Source of the DNA: Herbiconiux sp. A18JL235
Lineage (GTDB): Bacteria > Actinomycetota > Actinomycetes > Actinomycetales > Microbacteriaceae
Reading direction: 5' to 3'
NCBI RefSeq assembly: GCF_040939305.1
Contig: NZ_CP162511.1
Span: 1,426,001 to 1,490,000 of the forward strand
DNA length: 64,000 nt
Positions 48,980-57,679 of the stretch are shown one piece after another. The notes beneath the pieces were generated by a model. The model ran no database searches, was not told the DNA's origin, and saw only the letters and a list, made by a program, of their open reading frames with translations. Numbering within the stretch: position 1 is the stretch's first letter; every line of letters starts with the position of its first letter. A program made the translations under genes and the position numbers.

Positions 48980-51900
48980 CTACCTGCCTGCGTTCCTGGT
49001 TCGGGCGCCGCCGCCGCCGAGGCGGGTGCGGGGGCGGGGGCGGAGGAGGAGTGCCGCCCCCGCGAGGACGAAGGCCAGGGCGGCGAGGGCCGGGAGCGCG
49101 ACGGCGTGCGGGGTGGAGCCCGTGGCCGCGAGGGTCGAGCCGTCGCCCGCGCCGGAACCCGGTGTCGGCGAAGGGGAGGGGCCGGGAGGCGGAGCCGGCG
49201 TCGGTGTCGGGGTCGGTGAAACCGCGGCGGTGACGTCGAGGTCGGCCTGGGCGCGGAGGGCGGAGCCCGAGCCCCGGAGAGTGAGGGGCGCCGTGCCGAC
49301 CGGGGTGACGGCGGGCACGGTGGCCGAGAGCGATGCGGTGCCGGAGCTGTCGGCGATGGTGGCGGCGATCGCCGTGTCGCCGAGGGTGACGACGACCCCT
49401 TCGCCCGGGCGGTAGCCCGTCGCCGCCAGCGGGATGCGCGAACCTTGCTCGGCGGCGGGCGGGGCATCGAGCGGCACCGGCGACTGGGCAGCGAGTGCCT
49501 CCGCACAGGCATCGCCCTGGAGGCCGTAGGGAAGGGTCGAGGGGTCACCGTCGACGACGGGAACCGCCGTGTCGCGCAGCAGCACGTTGTCGAAACCCGC
49601 ACCCACGACCCCGGCGCCCGTCACGAGTCCGAGGCTGGTGCCGAAGCCCGAGCGGCGCCCCGCATCGGGCCGTCGCGAGCCGAGCGGAACGTCGACGGCG
49701 GCGCACCGCTCGCCCGCTGCGATGGTGAACGGCAGCGCGTGCATGTCTTGGGGGGCGGTGTAGTGGGTGAGCCAGCCGCTCACGGGGTCGGTGGTCGGCG
49801 CGGCGAGCACGACGGCGACGCGCGCCGACTCCACCGAAGCGTCGACGTCGACGGCGCCGTGCACCACCGAGAGCGCCGTGCGCGGCACGACGGCGGCCTC
49901 GCCGATCGACGGAGCCGTGACGAACGCGAGGTCGGAGAGCAGCACCGCGCCCGTGCCCACCCCGGTGAACAAGACCGACTCCACCCGGCTCAGGTCGACG
50001 CCCTGCAGTGCCGAGACCGGGATGCGCAGGTCTTGGTAGAGCATCTTCGGCAGTGCCGCGCTGGAGCCCGGCAGCCGGGTGAGTGCCGCGCCGTACTCGG
50101 CGGCGTCGACGGTGGCCGACCCGCCCGCCGTGTCGACCACGGTGACCGTGAGCGACACCGAGTCGGAGATCGTCTCGTCGGGCATCGCCCGCACCGTGAG
50201 GAATTCGGCGCTCGACGTGTCGAGCGCCCCGCCCGGAACGTCGACGACGAGCGTCGACGGTTCCGCGCGGCCCGCGGGCTCGGTCGAGTACTGGAAGTGC
50301 ACCGACGTCGTCGTCGGGATGCGGGCGCCGTAGAGCGAGTCGGCGAACTCGCCCGCCTGCTCGGGGCGCACGTTGCCGGTGAGGCAGAACGGCAGCGACG
50401 AGGGATCGGCGATGTTCTCGGTGCTCTGGCAGTACGACGACACCCCGCGTCCGGTGGTGGTCACCTCGACGGCCGGGTCGGCGAAGGTGTTCACGTCGAG
50501 ACGGGCCGACGAGGGGTAGACGGCGGTGACGCGCACATCGGCGCGACCGATCGACGCGGGCCGCGCATCCGAGCCGTCGAACTGGCCGAGGAATGCCGTC
50601 TCGTCGCCCAGGGTGAGCCGGAAGAAGCCGGCCACGTAGGCGGTGCCCACCGCGTACTGCTCCTCACGGCTGAGGCGAGAGGGGGCTGTCGAGCCGCAGG
50701 TGGGGTCGTCGGGCCCGAGCATCGGGTTCGTGTCCCAGTCGTCGCCCGACTCGAGGTACTCGGGCGAGGACCACACCGTGTTGAAGGCGTTGTGGTTCGC
50801 CCCCATCACGAGCACCGACGATCGCAGCACGTCGTCGCCGAAGGCGTGCCGCGAGTCGTTGATGTAATGCTGACCCTGCAGGTCGGTGAGGTCGCCGTCG
50901 CAGTAGGGCAGCACCACCGCCGTGGGCACGTCGGGCAGGGCGGTGCGGGTGAAGTCGGTGGGGGCGAGGGGGAGCACCGAGGCGATGCCGAAGGGGCCGC
51001 CCGGGGCGCCGACGAGCGTCGAGGCGTTGAGCACGGCTGCGCGCACGACCCCGTCGCCCCCGCGCGAGTGCCCCATGAGCCCCACCCGGTCGAGGTCGAG
51101 GCGCCCGACGAGTGCCGAGCCGATGCCCTCGACGGGGCCGGCATCGGCGGCGCGGAGCAGCGCGAGGTGGTCGAGCACGAGGTGGCCCCGCGCATCCGTC
51201 CCCTGGTCCGACCCGTGCATCCCGTTGAGGCGGTTGATGGCGTTGGCAGAGATCGACACCACGGCGTAGCCGTTCGAGGCGAGCGCCTCGGCGGGGCCGT
51301 CGTAGCCGAGGTAGCTCGGGATCTCGGTCTCTCCCTCGGCGCACGGCCACACCGGAGGCGCCTGGTCGTCGTCGGTGGCGCACGCGATGTGCTGACCGTG
51401 GAGGAGGATCGCGACGGGCAGTTCGCCGGCGAGCCCCTCAGGCAGGTAGACGGCGGCGCGCATCTCCCCGCGGGCGCCGTCGAACCCGTAGATCTCCTCG
51501 GCCTCGTCGCCGAGGTCGTAGTCGGCGCGCTCGACCGTGTAGGGGCCCGCGGTTCCAGGGTCGAGGTCGAGCCAGGGAGCGGCCGACGGCACGCTGCCGG
51601 ATGCTGCGGGCCCGTCGCCGAGACCTCCGTCGTCTCGCGTGGCCGCGTCGCGGGCCGGGTCGCCCTCCCCGCTCCAGCCCACGAGCACCTGGCCTGCCGT
51701 GAGCACCGCCTCGTCGGGGGTGACCACGCTGAGCGAGGTGCCGTCGGCGGAGAGCACGGCGGCGCCGAGCGCCACCCCGTCTGCCCAGAGCACCGGAACG
51801 GCGGAGCGGTCGGGGAGCTCGCTGACGGTCTTGGTGACGCGGTAGCCCGATCCGTCGGCGAGTGCCTCGACCGTCCAGTCGGCGCCCGTGGCCACCGGAG

Positions 51901-52084
51901 CGGCCGGCGCGGAGGTGCCCGCGGCCGGGGTGCCCGCCGCAGGCGAGGAGCCCGCCGCAGGCGAGCCCGCTGTCGGCGAGCCCGCTGCCGATGCCGCCGA
52001 AGCCGCGACCGGCGCCCCCGTGAGCGCGAACGAGCAGAGTACAGCGAGAGCGCCCGTGAGCACCCGACGATCGAACCGAGTCAT
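48980..52084 (-). CDS. large secreted alpha/beta-hydrolase with LAxTG cell-wall sorting signal
   Basis: A 1034-residue exoprotein. A signal peptide (1-30) leads into an Ala/Pro/Gly-Ser linker (AAGSPTAGSPAAG repeats). An alpha/beta-hydrolase domain (about residues 180-520) follows, with GHSRGGDGV as nucleophile elbow, upstream ILLHGQHIACATDDD, and a late His in GANHNAFNTVW. Long beta-rich domains come next. The C-terminus has a Pro/Thr linker, LAATGSTP, a hydrophobic helix and an Arg-rich tail, i.e. a class-E sortase (LAxTG) signal. It is likely an esterase or lipase-like enzyme displayed on the wall; the substrate is unknown. ATG 52084 follows GGGGGAACA. It is convergent with the CWB2 gene, 30 bp apart. 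Confidence 0.82.
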   Translation of the reverse strand: MTRFDRRVLTGALAVLCSFALTGAPVAASAASAAGSPTAGSPAAGSSPAAGTPAAGTSAPAAPVATGADWTVEALADGSGYRVTKTVSELPDRSAVPVLWADGVALGAAVLSADGTSLSVVTPDEAVLTAGQVLVGWSGEGDPARDAATRDDGGLGDGPAASGSVPSAAPWLDLDPGTAGPYTVERADYDLGDEAEEIYGFDGARGEMRAAVYLPEGLAGELPVAILLHGQHIACATDDDQAPPVWPCAEGETEIPSYLGYDGPAEALASNGYAVVSISANAINRLNGMHGSDQGTDARGHLVLDHLALLRAADAGPVEGIGSALVGRLDLDRVGLMGHSRGGDGVVRAAVLNASTLVGAPGGPFGIASVLPLAPTDFTRTALPDVPTAVVLPYCDGDLTDLQGQHYINDSRHAFGDDVLRSSVLVMGANHNAFNTVWSSPEYLESGDDWDTNPMLGPDDPTCGSTAPSRLSREEQYAVGTAYVAGFFRLTLGDETAFLGQFDGSDARPASIGRADVRVTAVYPSSARLDVNTFADPAVEVTTTGRGVSSYCQSTENIADPSSLPFCLTGNVRPEQAGEFADSLYGARIPTTTSVHFQYSTEPAGRAEPSTLVVDVPGGALDTSSAEFLTVRAMPDETISDSVSLTVTVVDTAGGSATVDAAEYGAALTRLPGSSAALPKMLYQDLRIPVSALQGVDLSRVESVLFTGVGTGAVLLSDLAFVTAPSIGEAAVVPRTALSVVHGAVDVDASVESARVAVVLAAPTTDPVSGWLTHYTAPQDMHALPFTIAAGERCAAVDVPLGSRRPDAGRRSGFGTSLGLVTGAGVVGAGFDNVLLRDTAVPVVDGDPSTLPYGLQGDACAEALAAQSPVPLDAPPAAEQGSRIPLAATGYRPGEGVVVTLGDTAIAATIADSSGTASLSATVPAVTPVGTAPLTLRGSGSALRAQADLDVTAAVSPTPTPTPAPPPGPSPSPTPGSGAGDGSTLAATGSTPHAVALPALAALAFVLAGAALLLRPRPRTRLGGGGARTRNAGR

Positions 52085-52150
52085 TGTTCCCCCTGGGCAC
52101 GACAGTACAAGACGAGCGTGAGCCACCACGACCCGACGACACGGCAGTGG

Positions 52151-52156
52151 TACGAT
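52151..52156 (+). promoter_or_regulatory. -10 element of the leu leader transcript
   Basis: TACGAT lies 6 nt before the GTG of the leader peptide, so transcription is predicted to start on the first leader codon. I see no good -35. Confidence 0.55.
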
Positions 52157-52162
52157 CGGCAG

Positions 52163-52207
52163 GTGCTGTTCGGTCGCCTTCTCCTTCGCTGCCGCGACGA
52201 GTCCTAG
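52163..52207 (+). CDS. leucine-operon leader peptide (14 residues)
   Basis: A 14-codon frame, GTG to TAG, encodes VLFGRLLLRCRDES: four Leu codons, three of them consecutive, followed by Arg-Cys-Arg-Asp-Glu. The stop falls inside a stem-loop 70 bp before leuC. This is the architecture of ribosome-mediated transcription attenuation: stalling at Leu codons when charged tRNA-Leu is scarce prevents the downstream stem (52192-52230) forming and lets leuCD be transcribed. Similar Leu-rich leaders ending in an Arg/Asp/Glu-rich tail are known upstream of actinobacterial branched-chain amino-acid genes. The GTG is probably read leaderless. Confidence 0.75.
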   Translation: MLFGRLLLRCRDES

Positions 52208-52230
52208 TTCTCAGGCCTCCCTCGTCGCGG
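52192..52230 (+). promoter_or_regulatory. attenuator stem-loop of leuCD
   Basis: CCGCGACGAG (52192-52201), which lies within the leader-peptide codons after the Leu run, pairs perfectly with CTCGTCGCGG (52221-52230). The loop is 19 nt. A ribosome stalled on the Leu codons would cover the left arm. Confidence 0.65.
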
Positions 52231-52277
52231 AGTTCGTCGTTGGCTGACCCACTTACTCTCCGAAGGACACGCGAATC

Positions 52278-53738
52278 ATGAGCACTCCCGCGAGCACCCG
52301 ACCCCGCACCCTGGCCGAGAAGGTCTGGGACGACCACCTCGTGGTCAAGGGCGAAGACGGCAGCCCCGACCTCATCTACATCGACCTGCACCTGGTGCAC
52401 GAGGTGACGAGCCCCCAGGCCTTCGACGGCCTGCGCGCCGAGGGCCGCCCCCTCCGCCGCCTCGACCTCACCATCGCCACCGAAGACCACAACACCCCGA
52501 CGCTCGCCATCGACAAGCCGATCGCCGACCTCACGAGCCGCACCCAGATCGACACGCTGCGGAAGAACGCGCAGGAGTTCGGGGTGCGCCTGCACTCGCT
52601 CGGCGACGTCGAGCAGGGCATCGTGCACGTCGTCGGCCCGCAGCTCGGCCTCACCATGCCGGGCATCACGGTGGTGTGCGGCGACAGCCACACCTCCACC
52701 CACGGCGCGTTCGGCGCGATGGCGTTCGGCATCGGCACCAGCGAGGTCGAGCACGTGATGGCCACGCAGACGCTGCCGCTGAAGCGCTTCAAGACGATGG
52801 CCATCACCGTCGAGGGCACGCTGAAGCCGGGTGTCACCGCGAAAGACATCATCCTCGCCGTGATCGCCAAGATCGGCACGGGTGGCGGCCAGGGCTACGT
52901 GCTGGAGTACCGCGGCAGCGCCATCCGTTCGCTGTCGATGGACGGCCGCATGACCATCTGCAACATGTCGATCGAGGCGGGCGCCCGCGCCGGCATGGTC
53001 GCCCCCGACCAGACCACCTTCGACTACCTCGAGGGCCGCCCGCACGCTCCACAGGGCCAGGACTGGGACGACGCGGTCGCCTACTGGAAGACCCTCCCCA
53101 CCGACGAGGGCGCCGTCTTCGACGCCGAGGTCTTCATCGACGCGGATGCGCTGGAGCCGTTCGTGACCTGGGGCACCAACCCGGGTCAGGGCGTCTCGCT
53201 CAGCGACGTCGTGCCGAACCCGGCCGACATCGACGACCCGAACGAGCGCGCCAGCGCCGAGCGGGCCCTGGAGTACATGGACCTGAAGGCCGGCACCCCG
53301 CTCAAGGAGGTGGCCGTCGACGCCGTGTTCATGGGCTCGTGCACGAACAGCCGCATCGAAGACCTGCGCGCCTTCGCGAGCATTATCAAGGGCCGCAAGA
53401 AGGCCGAGAACGTGCGCGTGATGGTGGTTCCGGGCAGCGCCCGCGTGCGCATCGAGGCCGAGGCCGAGGGCATCGACAAGATCGTCGAGGAGTTCGGCGC
53501 CGAGTGGCGCTTCGCCGGCTGCTCCATGTGTCTCGGCATGAACCCCGACCAGCTCGCTCCGGGTGAGCGCTGCGCCAGCACGTCGAACCGCAACTTCGAG
53601 GGCCGCCAGGGCAAGGGCGGCCGCACCCACCTGGTCTCGCCCGTGGTCGCCGCGGCGACCGCCATCCGGGGCACGCTCTCGGGCGTCGCCGACCTCGACG
53701 AGACAGCGGATGCGCAGCGCGAGATGGTAGGAGCCTGA
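52278..53738 (+). CDS. leuC: 3-isopropylmalate dehydratase, large subunit
   Basis: A 486-residue aconitase-superfamily protein; catalyses isomerisation of 2-isopropylmalate to 3-isopropylmalate in leucine biosynthesis, with LeuD. The [4Fe-4S] ligands are Cys in GSCTNSR and two Cys in CSMCLGMN; substrate motifs include [13 protein letters not shown]. Length and order are normal. It starts at ATG 52278 behind CCGAAGGACACGCGAATC. LeuD follows after 5 bp. The upstream leader peptide suggests attenuation by leucine supply. Confidence 0.97.
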   Translation: MSTPASTRPRTLAEKVWDDHLVVKGEDGSPDLIYIDLHLVHEVTSPQAFDGLRAEGRPLRRLDLTIATEDHNTPTLAIDKPIADLTSRTQIDTLRKNAQEFGVRLHSLGDVEQGIVHVVGPQLGLTMPGITVVCGDSHTSTHGAFGAMAFGIGTSEVEHVMATQTLPLKRFKTMAITVEGTLKPGVTAKDIILAVIAKIGTGGGQGYVLEYRGSAIRSLSMDGRMTICNMSIEAGARAGMVAPDQTTFDYLEGRPHAPQGQDWDDAVAYWKTLPTDEGAVFDAEVFIDADALEPFVTWGTNPGQGVSLSDVVPNPADIDDPNERASAERALEYMDLKAGTPLKEVAVDAVFMGSCTNSRIEDLRAFASIIKGRKKAENVRVMVVPGSARVRIEAEAEGIDKIVEEFGAEWRFAGCSMCLGMNPDQLAPGERCASTSNRNFEGRQGKGGRTHLVSPVVAAATAIRGTLSGVADLDETADAQREMVGA

Positions 53739-53743
53739 TACCC

Positions 53744-54340
53744 ATGGACAAGATCGACATCATCACCGGGGTTGCCGTTCCGCTGAAGCGCGCGAACGTC
53801 GACACCGATCAGATCATCCCCGCCGTCTACCTCAAGCGCGTCACCAAGACGGGCTTCGAAGACGCTCTGTTCGCCGCCTGGCGCAGCGACCCCGAGTTCG
53901 TGCTGAACCAGCCCGCCTACCAGAACGCCCGCGTGCTGGTGGCCGGCCCCGACTTCGGCACCGGCTCGAGCCGCGAGCACGCCGTCTGGGCGCTCCGCGA
54001 CTACGGCTTCCAGGCGGTGCTCGCCCCGCGCTTCGCCGACATCTTCCGCGGCAACTCCGGCAAGCAGGGTCTGCTCGCCGCCCAGGTCGACGAAGACGAC
54101 GTCGAGAGGCTCTGGGCGGCCATCGAGGCGCAGCCCGGTGTCGAGATCACCGTCGACCTGATCGAGCGAACCGCCGCCATCGGCGACCTCTCAGTCTCCT
54201 TCGCGATCGACGATTACACTCGGTGGAGGTTGCTCGAGGGTCTTGACGACATCGGGCTGACTCTCCGCAACGAGGCGGCCATCACGGAATTCGAGAGCCG
54301 CCGCGAGAGTTGGCGACCTAGAACACTTCCGGTGAAGTAA
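53744..54340 (+). CDS. leuD: 3-isopropylmalate dehydratase, small subunit
   Basis: A 198-residue swivelling beta-barrel subunit ([15 protein letters not shown] at the start, [17 protein letters not shown] substrate motif). It joins LeuC to form the active isomerase. Translation is probably coupled to leuC through the 5-bp gap. Its 3' end is followed by murA after 44 bp without an obvious terminator, so murA may be partly co-transcribed. Confidence 0.97.
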   Translation: MDKIDIITGVAVPLKRANVDTDQIIPAVYLKRVTKTGFEDALFAAWRSDPEFVLNQPAYQNARVLVAGPDFGTGSSREHAVWALRDYGFQAVLAPRFADIFRGNSGKQGLLAAQVDEDDVERLWAAIEAQPGVEITVDLIERTAAIGDLSVSFAIDDYTRWRLLEGLDDIGLTLRNEAAITEFESRRESWRPRTLPVK

Positions 54341-54384
54341 TCGAATCGGTCGAACAAGCGACAGAAGTCAGTGCAGGTGATCCA

Positions 54385-55755
54385 GTGAACAGTCTCGTCC
54401 AGGATGCGCGGAAGGCAGCCGAACGCGTCGGATTGACATCCGACACGATCGTCATCAACGGCGGCCGTCCGCTCCGCGGAACGATCGACGTGCGTGGGGC
54501 GAAGAACCTCGTCACCAAGGCGATGGTGGCCTCCCTGCTCGGTGACACCACGTCGACCCTGCGAGACGTTCCCGACATCAGCGATGTTCACGTGGTGGCG
54601 AGCCTGCTCGAGATCCACGGGGTGAAGATCACGGGCAGCGCCGCCACCGGCGTGCTGCAGCTCGACCCCGAGAACGTGGCGAGCGCGAAGAGCGCCGAGA
54701 TCGACGCGCTCTCGGGTTCGAGCCGCATCCCCATCCTGTTCTGCGGGCCGCTTCTGCACCGCCTCGGTCACGCGTTCATCCCCGACCTCGGCGGCTGCCG
54801 CATCGGCGACCGGCCCATCGACTTCCACCTCGACGCGCTCCGCGCCTTCGGTGCCGTGGTCGACAAGCTCCCGAGCGGCATCAACATCACTGCTCCGAAC
54901 GGGCTGCGCGGCGCGAACATCGAGCTGCCCTACCCGAGCGTCGGCGCCACCGAGCAGGTGCTGCTGACGGGTGTGCGCGCGATGGGCACCACCGAGCTGA
55001 AGAACGCGGCCATCGAGCCCGAGATCATGGATCTCATCGCCGTGCTGCAGAAGATGGGCGCCATCATCTCGGTGGAGCCGAACCGCACGATCTTCATCGA
55101 GGGCGTCGAGACGCTGAACGGCTTCAACCACCGTGCGCTGTTCGACCGCAACGAGGCGGCATCCTGGGCCTCGGCGGCGCTCGCCACCGGCGGCTCGATC
55201 TTCACCACCGGCGCCAAGCAGTCGGAGATGATGACCTTCCTCAACGTCTTCCGCAAGATCGGTGGCGCCTTCGACATCGAAGAAGACGGCATCCGCTTCT
55301 ACCACCCCGGTGGTGACCTGAAGCCGGTCGTCATCGAGACCGACGTGCACCCCGGCTTCATGACCGACTGGCAGCAGCCGCTCATCGTCGCCCTCACCCA
55401 GGCTCATGGCACCTCGATCGTGCACGAGACGGTGTACGAGAATCGCTTCGGTTTCACGGATGCGCTCATCAAGATGGGTGCGAACATCGAGGTGCACAAG
55501 GAGGGGCTCGCCGACCCGAACCGCCGGGTTCCCCGCCGCCCGCTCGAGCAGGCGGCGGTCATCACCGGGCCCACGAAGCTCCACGGCACCGAGCTCGAGG
55601 TTCCCGACCTGCGCGGCGGCTTCAGTCACCTCATCGCCGCGCTCGTGGCAGAGGGCCGCTCCGAGATCTCGAACGTGGGTCTGATCGCCCGCGGCTACGG
55701 CGACTTCGTGGGCAAGCTCGAGAAACTGGGCGCCGACTTCTCGTTCCTCCGGTGA
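54385..55755 (+). CDS. murA: UDP-N-acetylglucosamine 1-carboxyvinyltransferase
   Basis: A 456-residue enolpyruvyltransferase that commits UDP-GlcNAc to peptidoglycan synthesis. Family sites: Lys-Asn in VRGAKNLVTKA, the catalytic Cys in LGGCRIGDRPIDFHL, and Asp in MTDWQQP. The Cys confers fosfomycin targeting, which is expected in this order. The sequence is typical of actinobacterial MurA except for the short N-terminal lead. GTG 54385 is used with AGGTGATCC upstream. plsC starts within its stop codon (GTGA). Confidence 0.93.
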   Translation: MNSLVQDARKAAERVGLTSDTIVINGGRPLRGTIDVRGAKNLVTKAMVASLLGDTTSTLRDVPDISDVHVVASLLEIHGVKITGSAATGVLQLDPENVASAKSAEIDALSGSSRIPILFCGPLLHRLGHAFIPDLGGCRIGDRPIDFHLDALRAFGAVVDKLPSGINITAPNGLRGANIELPYPSVGATEQVLLTGVRAMGTTELKNAAIEPEIMDLIAVLQKMGAIISVEPNRTIFIEGVETLNGFNHRALFDRNEAASWASAALATGGSIFTTGAKQSEMMTFLNVFRKIGGAFDIEEDGIRFYHPGGDLKPVVIETDVHPGFMTDWQQPLIVALTQAHGTSIVHETVYENRFGFTDALIKMGANIEVHKEGLADPNRRVPRRPLEQAAVITGPTKLHGTELEVPDLRGGFSHLIAALVAEGRSEISNVGLIARGYGDFVGKLEKLGADFSFLR

Positions 55756-56534
55756 CGGCGGCGGTGTCTCCGGAGCCTGTGCCGAAGCGCCGTCGTCACG
55801 AGCGCACGGTGGCGTTCACCATGCTCGAGGCCCTCGTGGTGCCGTTCCTCAACGTCATCGCGAAGCTCGACATCCGTGGTGGGGAGCGCATCCCGGCCAC
55901 GGGCCCGTTCGTGCTGAGCCCGAACCACTACAGCAACATCGACCCCGTCATCATGGCGTGGGCGGTGTGGAAGCTGGGGCGGGCGCCGCGTTTCCTCGCG
56001 AAGGCGTCGTTGTTCAAGGTCCCCGTCGTGGGTTTCGCGCTGCGCCGCAGCGGGCAGATCCCGGTCGACCGCGCGGGGTCGGGCCGGGGCAACGCTCCGA
56101 TCGCCGCCGCCAACGACCTCGTGGAGCACGAGAAGGGCGTCATCGTCTACCCCGAGGGCACGCTCACCCGCGACCCCGACATGTGGCCGATGCGCGGCAA
56201 GACGGGGGCGGTGAGGCTCGCGCTCGAGCACGGCGTGCCGCTCATCCCGGCGGCGCACTGGGGCACCCAGGAGGTGCTGCCGCGCTACTCGAAGAAGCTC
56301 AGCGTGTTCCCGCGCAAGCGCATCGAGATATCCTTCGGCGAACCGGTCGACCTCGACGACCTGCGCGGGCAGCCCATCACCCAGAAGGTGCTCGTCGAGG
56401 GCACCGACCGGGTGATGGCGGCGATCACCGCCCTGCTCGAGGAGCTCCGCGGCGAGACGGCCCCTGCCGAGCGCTGGAACCCGGTGGCGCACAACCAGAC
56501 CGAGTACGGCCGGCTCGAGGAGCGCGAGCAGTGA
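55752..56534 (+). CDS. plsC: 1-acyl-sn-glycerol-3-phosphate acyltransferase
   Basis: A 260-residue membrane-associated acyltransferase. The catalytic HX4D motif is in SPNHYSNID, the glycerol-phosphate-binding motif in VYPEGTLTRD, and the late RVxFGEP-like motif in IEISFGEPVD. It acylates lysophosphatidate to phosphatidate. GTG 55752 overlaps the murA stop; its stop overlaps the gpsA start. The murA-plsC-gpsA-ddl order links envelope lipid and wall synthesis in one transcript. Confidence 0.92.
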   Translation: MTAAVSPEPVPKRRRHERTVAFTMLEALVVPFLNVIAKLDIRGGERIPATGPFVLSPNHYSNIDPVIMAWAVWKLGRAPRFLAKASLFKVPVVGFALRRSGQIPVDRAGSGRGNAPIAAANDLVEHEKGVIVYPEGTLTRDPDMWPMRGKTGAVRLALEHGVPLIPAAHWGTQEVLPRYSKKLSVFPRKRIEISFGEPVDLDDLRGQPITQKVLVEGTDRVMAAITALLEELRGETAPAERWNPVAHNQTEYGRLEEREQ

Positions 56535-57679
56535 GCCGCGCCTCCCGGGGGCACGCGCCGGCGCCGCGCCCCCGCGTCACGGTGCTGGGGGCGGGCAGCT
56601 GGGGCACCACCTTCGCGAAGGTGGTGGCCGACGGCGGTTCCGACGTCACCCTGTGGGCCCGCCGCCCCGAGCTCGCGAAGGAGATCCGCGAGGCCAAGCG
56701 CAACAGCGACTACCTGCCGGGCGTCAACCTGCCCGCCTCGGTCACCGCCACCTCCGACGTGGCGGCGGCACTCGACGGCGCGCAGTACGTGTTCGTCTCG
56801 GTGCCGAGCCAGTCGCTGCGGGGCAACCTCGGCGACATCCGTTCCGCCCTGCCGCCCCAGGCGCCCATCACGAGCCTCATGAAGGGCGTCGAGAAGAGCA
56901 CCGGCCTCCGTATGAGCGAGGTGCTCGAGACCGTGCTCGAGATCGACCCGGCGCGCATCGCCGTCGCCTCAGGGCCGAACCTCGCCCTCGAGATCGCGAA
57001 GGAGCAGCCCACCGCGGCGGTCGTGGCCTCCACGAGCCTCGAGACCGCGGAGAAGGTGGCGACGATCGCCACCAACCGGTACTTCAGGTCGTACGTGAAC
57101 ACCGACGTCATCGGCACCGAGTTCGGGGGCGTGCTGAAGAACCTCATCGCGGTGGCCATCGGCATCGTCGACGGCGTCGGCTACGGCGAGAACACCAAAG
57201 CGTCGATCATCACGCGGGGACTTGTCGAGATGACCGATTTCGCCGTGGCCTACGGCGGGCATCCGGAGACACTCTCCGGCCTCGCCGGGCTCGGCGACCT
57301 CATCGCCACGAGCGGATCGTCGCTCAGCCGCAACAACACCGCAGGGCGCCTGCTCGGCCAGGGCTACAGCTTCGCCGACGTGGTGAAGTCGATGCAGCAG
57401 ACGGCGGAGGGGCTCGCCTCGGTGGCGCCGGTGCTCGCGCTCGCCGAGGCCCAGGGCGTCGACATGCCCATCTGCCGTCAGGTGAGCCAGGTGCTGGCCG
57501 GTACGCTCGATCCGAAAGACATTGCCCCCCACCTGACGACCGACGACGACTCGGCGCCGCAGGGCGAAAGGACTCTCGATGCCAGGCAAGACCAGGGTGG
57601 TGGTGCTCTTCGGAGGTCGCTCCAGCGAGCACTCGATCAGCTGCGCCACGGCGGGCGGGGTTCTCGAGGCGATCGATAG
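56531..57679 (+). CDS. gpsA: glycerol-3-phosphate dehydrogenase [NAD(P)+], with C-terminal extension overlapping ddl
   Basis: A 382-residue enzyme making sn-glycerol-3-phosphate, the substrate for phospholipid acylation. The Rossmann motif is VLGAGSWGTTFAKVV; the catalytic Lys lies in GVLKNLIAVAIG, with SLSRNNTAGRLLGQG later. Typical GpsA ends near residue 340. Here the frame continues to a TAG at 57677-57679, giving a Gln/Arg/Gly-rich tail of about 40 residues, of which the last 33 codons overlap ddl by 101 bp. The tail looks unselected, and a lost stop codon is likely. The start is GTG 56531, overlapping plsC. Confidence 0.92.
   Translation: MSRASRGHAPAPRPRVTVLGAGSWGTTFAKVVADGGSDVTLWARRPELAKEIREAKRNSDYLPGVNLPASVTATSDVAAALDGAQYVFVSVPSQSLRGNLGDIRSALPPQAPITSLMKGVEKSTGLRMSEVLETVLEIDPARIAVASGPNLALEIAKEQPTAAVVASTSLETAEKVATIATNRYFRSYVNTDVIGTEFGGVLKNLIAVAIGIVDGVGYGENTKASIITRGLVEMTDFAVAYGGHPETLSGLAGLGDLIATSGSSLSRNNTAGRLLGQGYSFADVVKSMQQTAEGLASVAPVLALAEAQGVDMPICRQVSQVLAGTLDPKDIAPHLTTDDDSAPQGERTLDARQDQGGGALRRSLQRALDQLRHGGRGSRGDR

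Noticed and set aside
51438..53630. 730-codon open frame on the minus strand opposite leuC and the leu leader
   Set aside because: It covers the well-supported leuC gene antisense, has no family resemblance, and is a GC-codon shadow.
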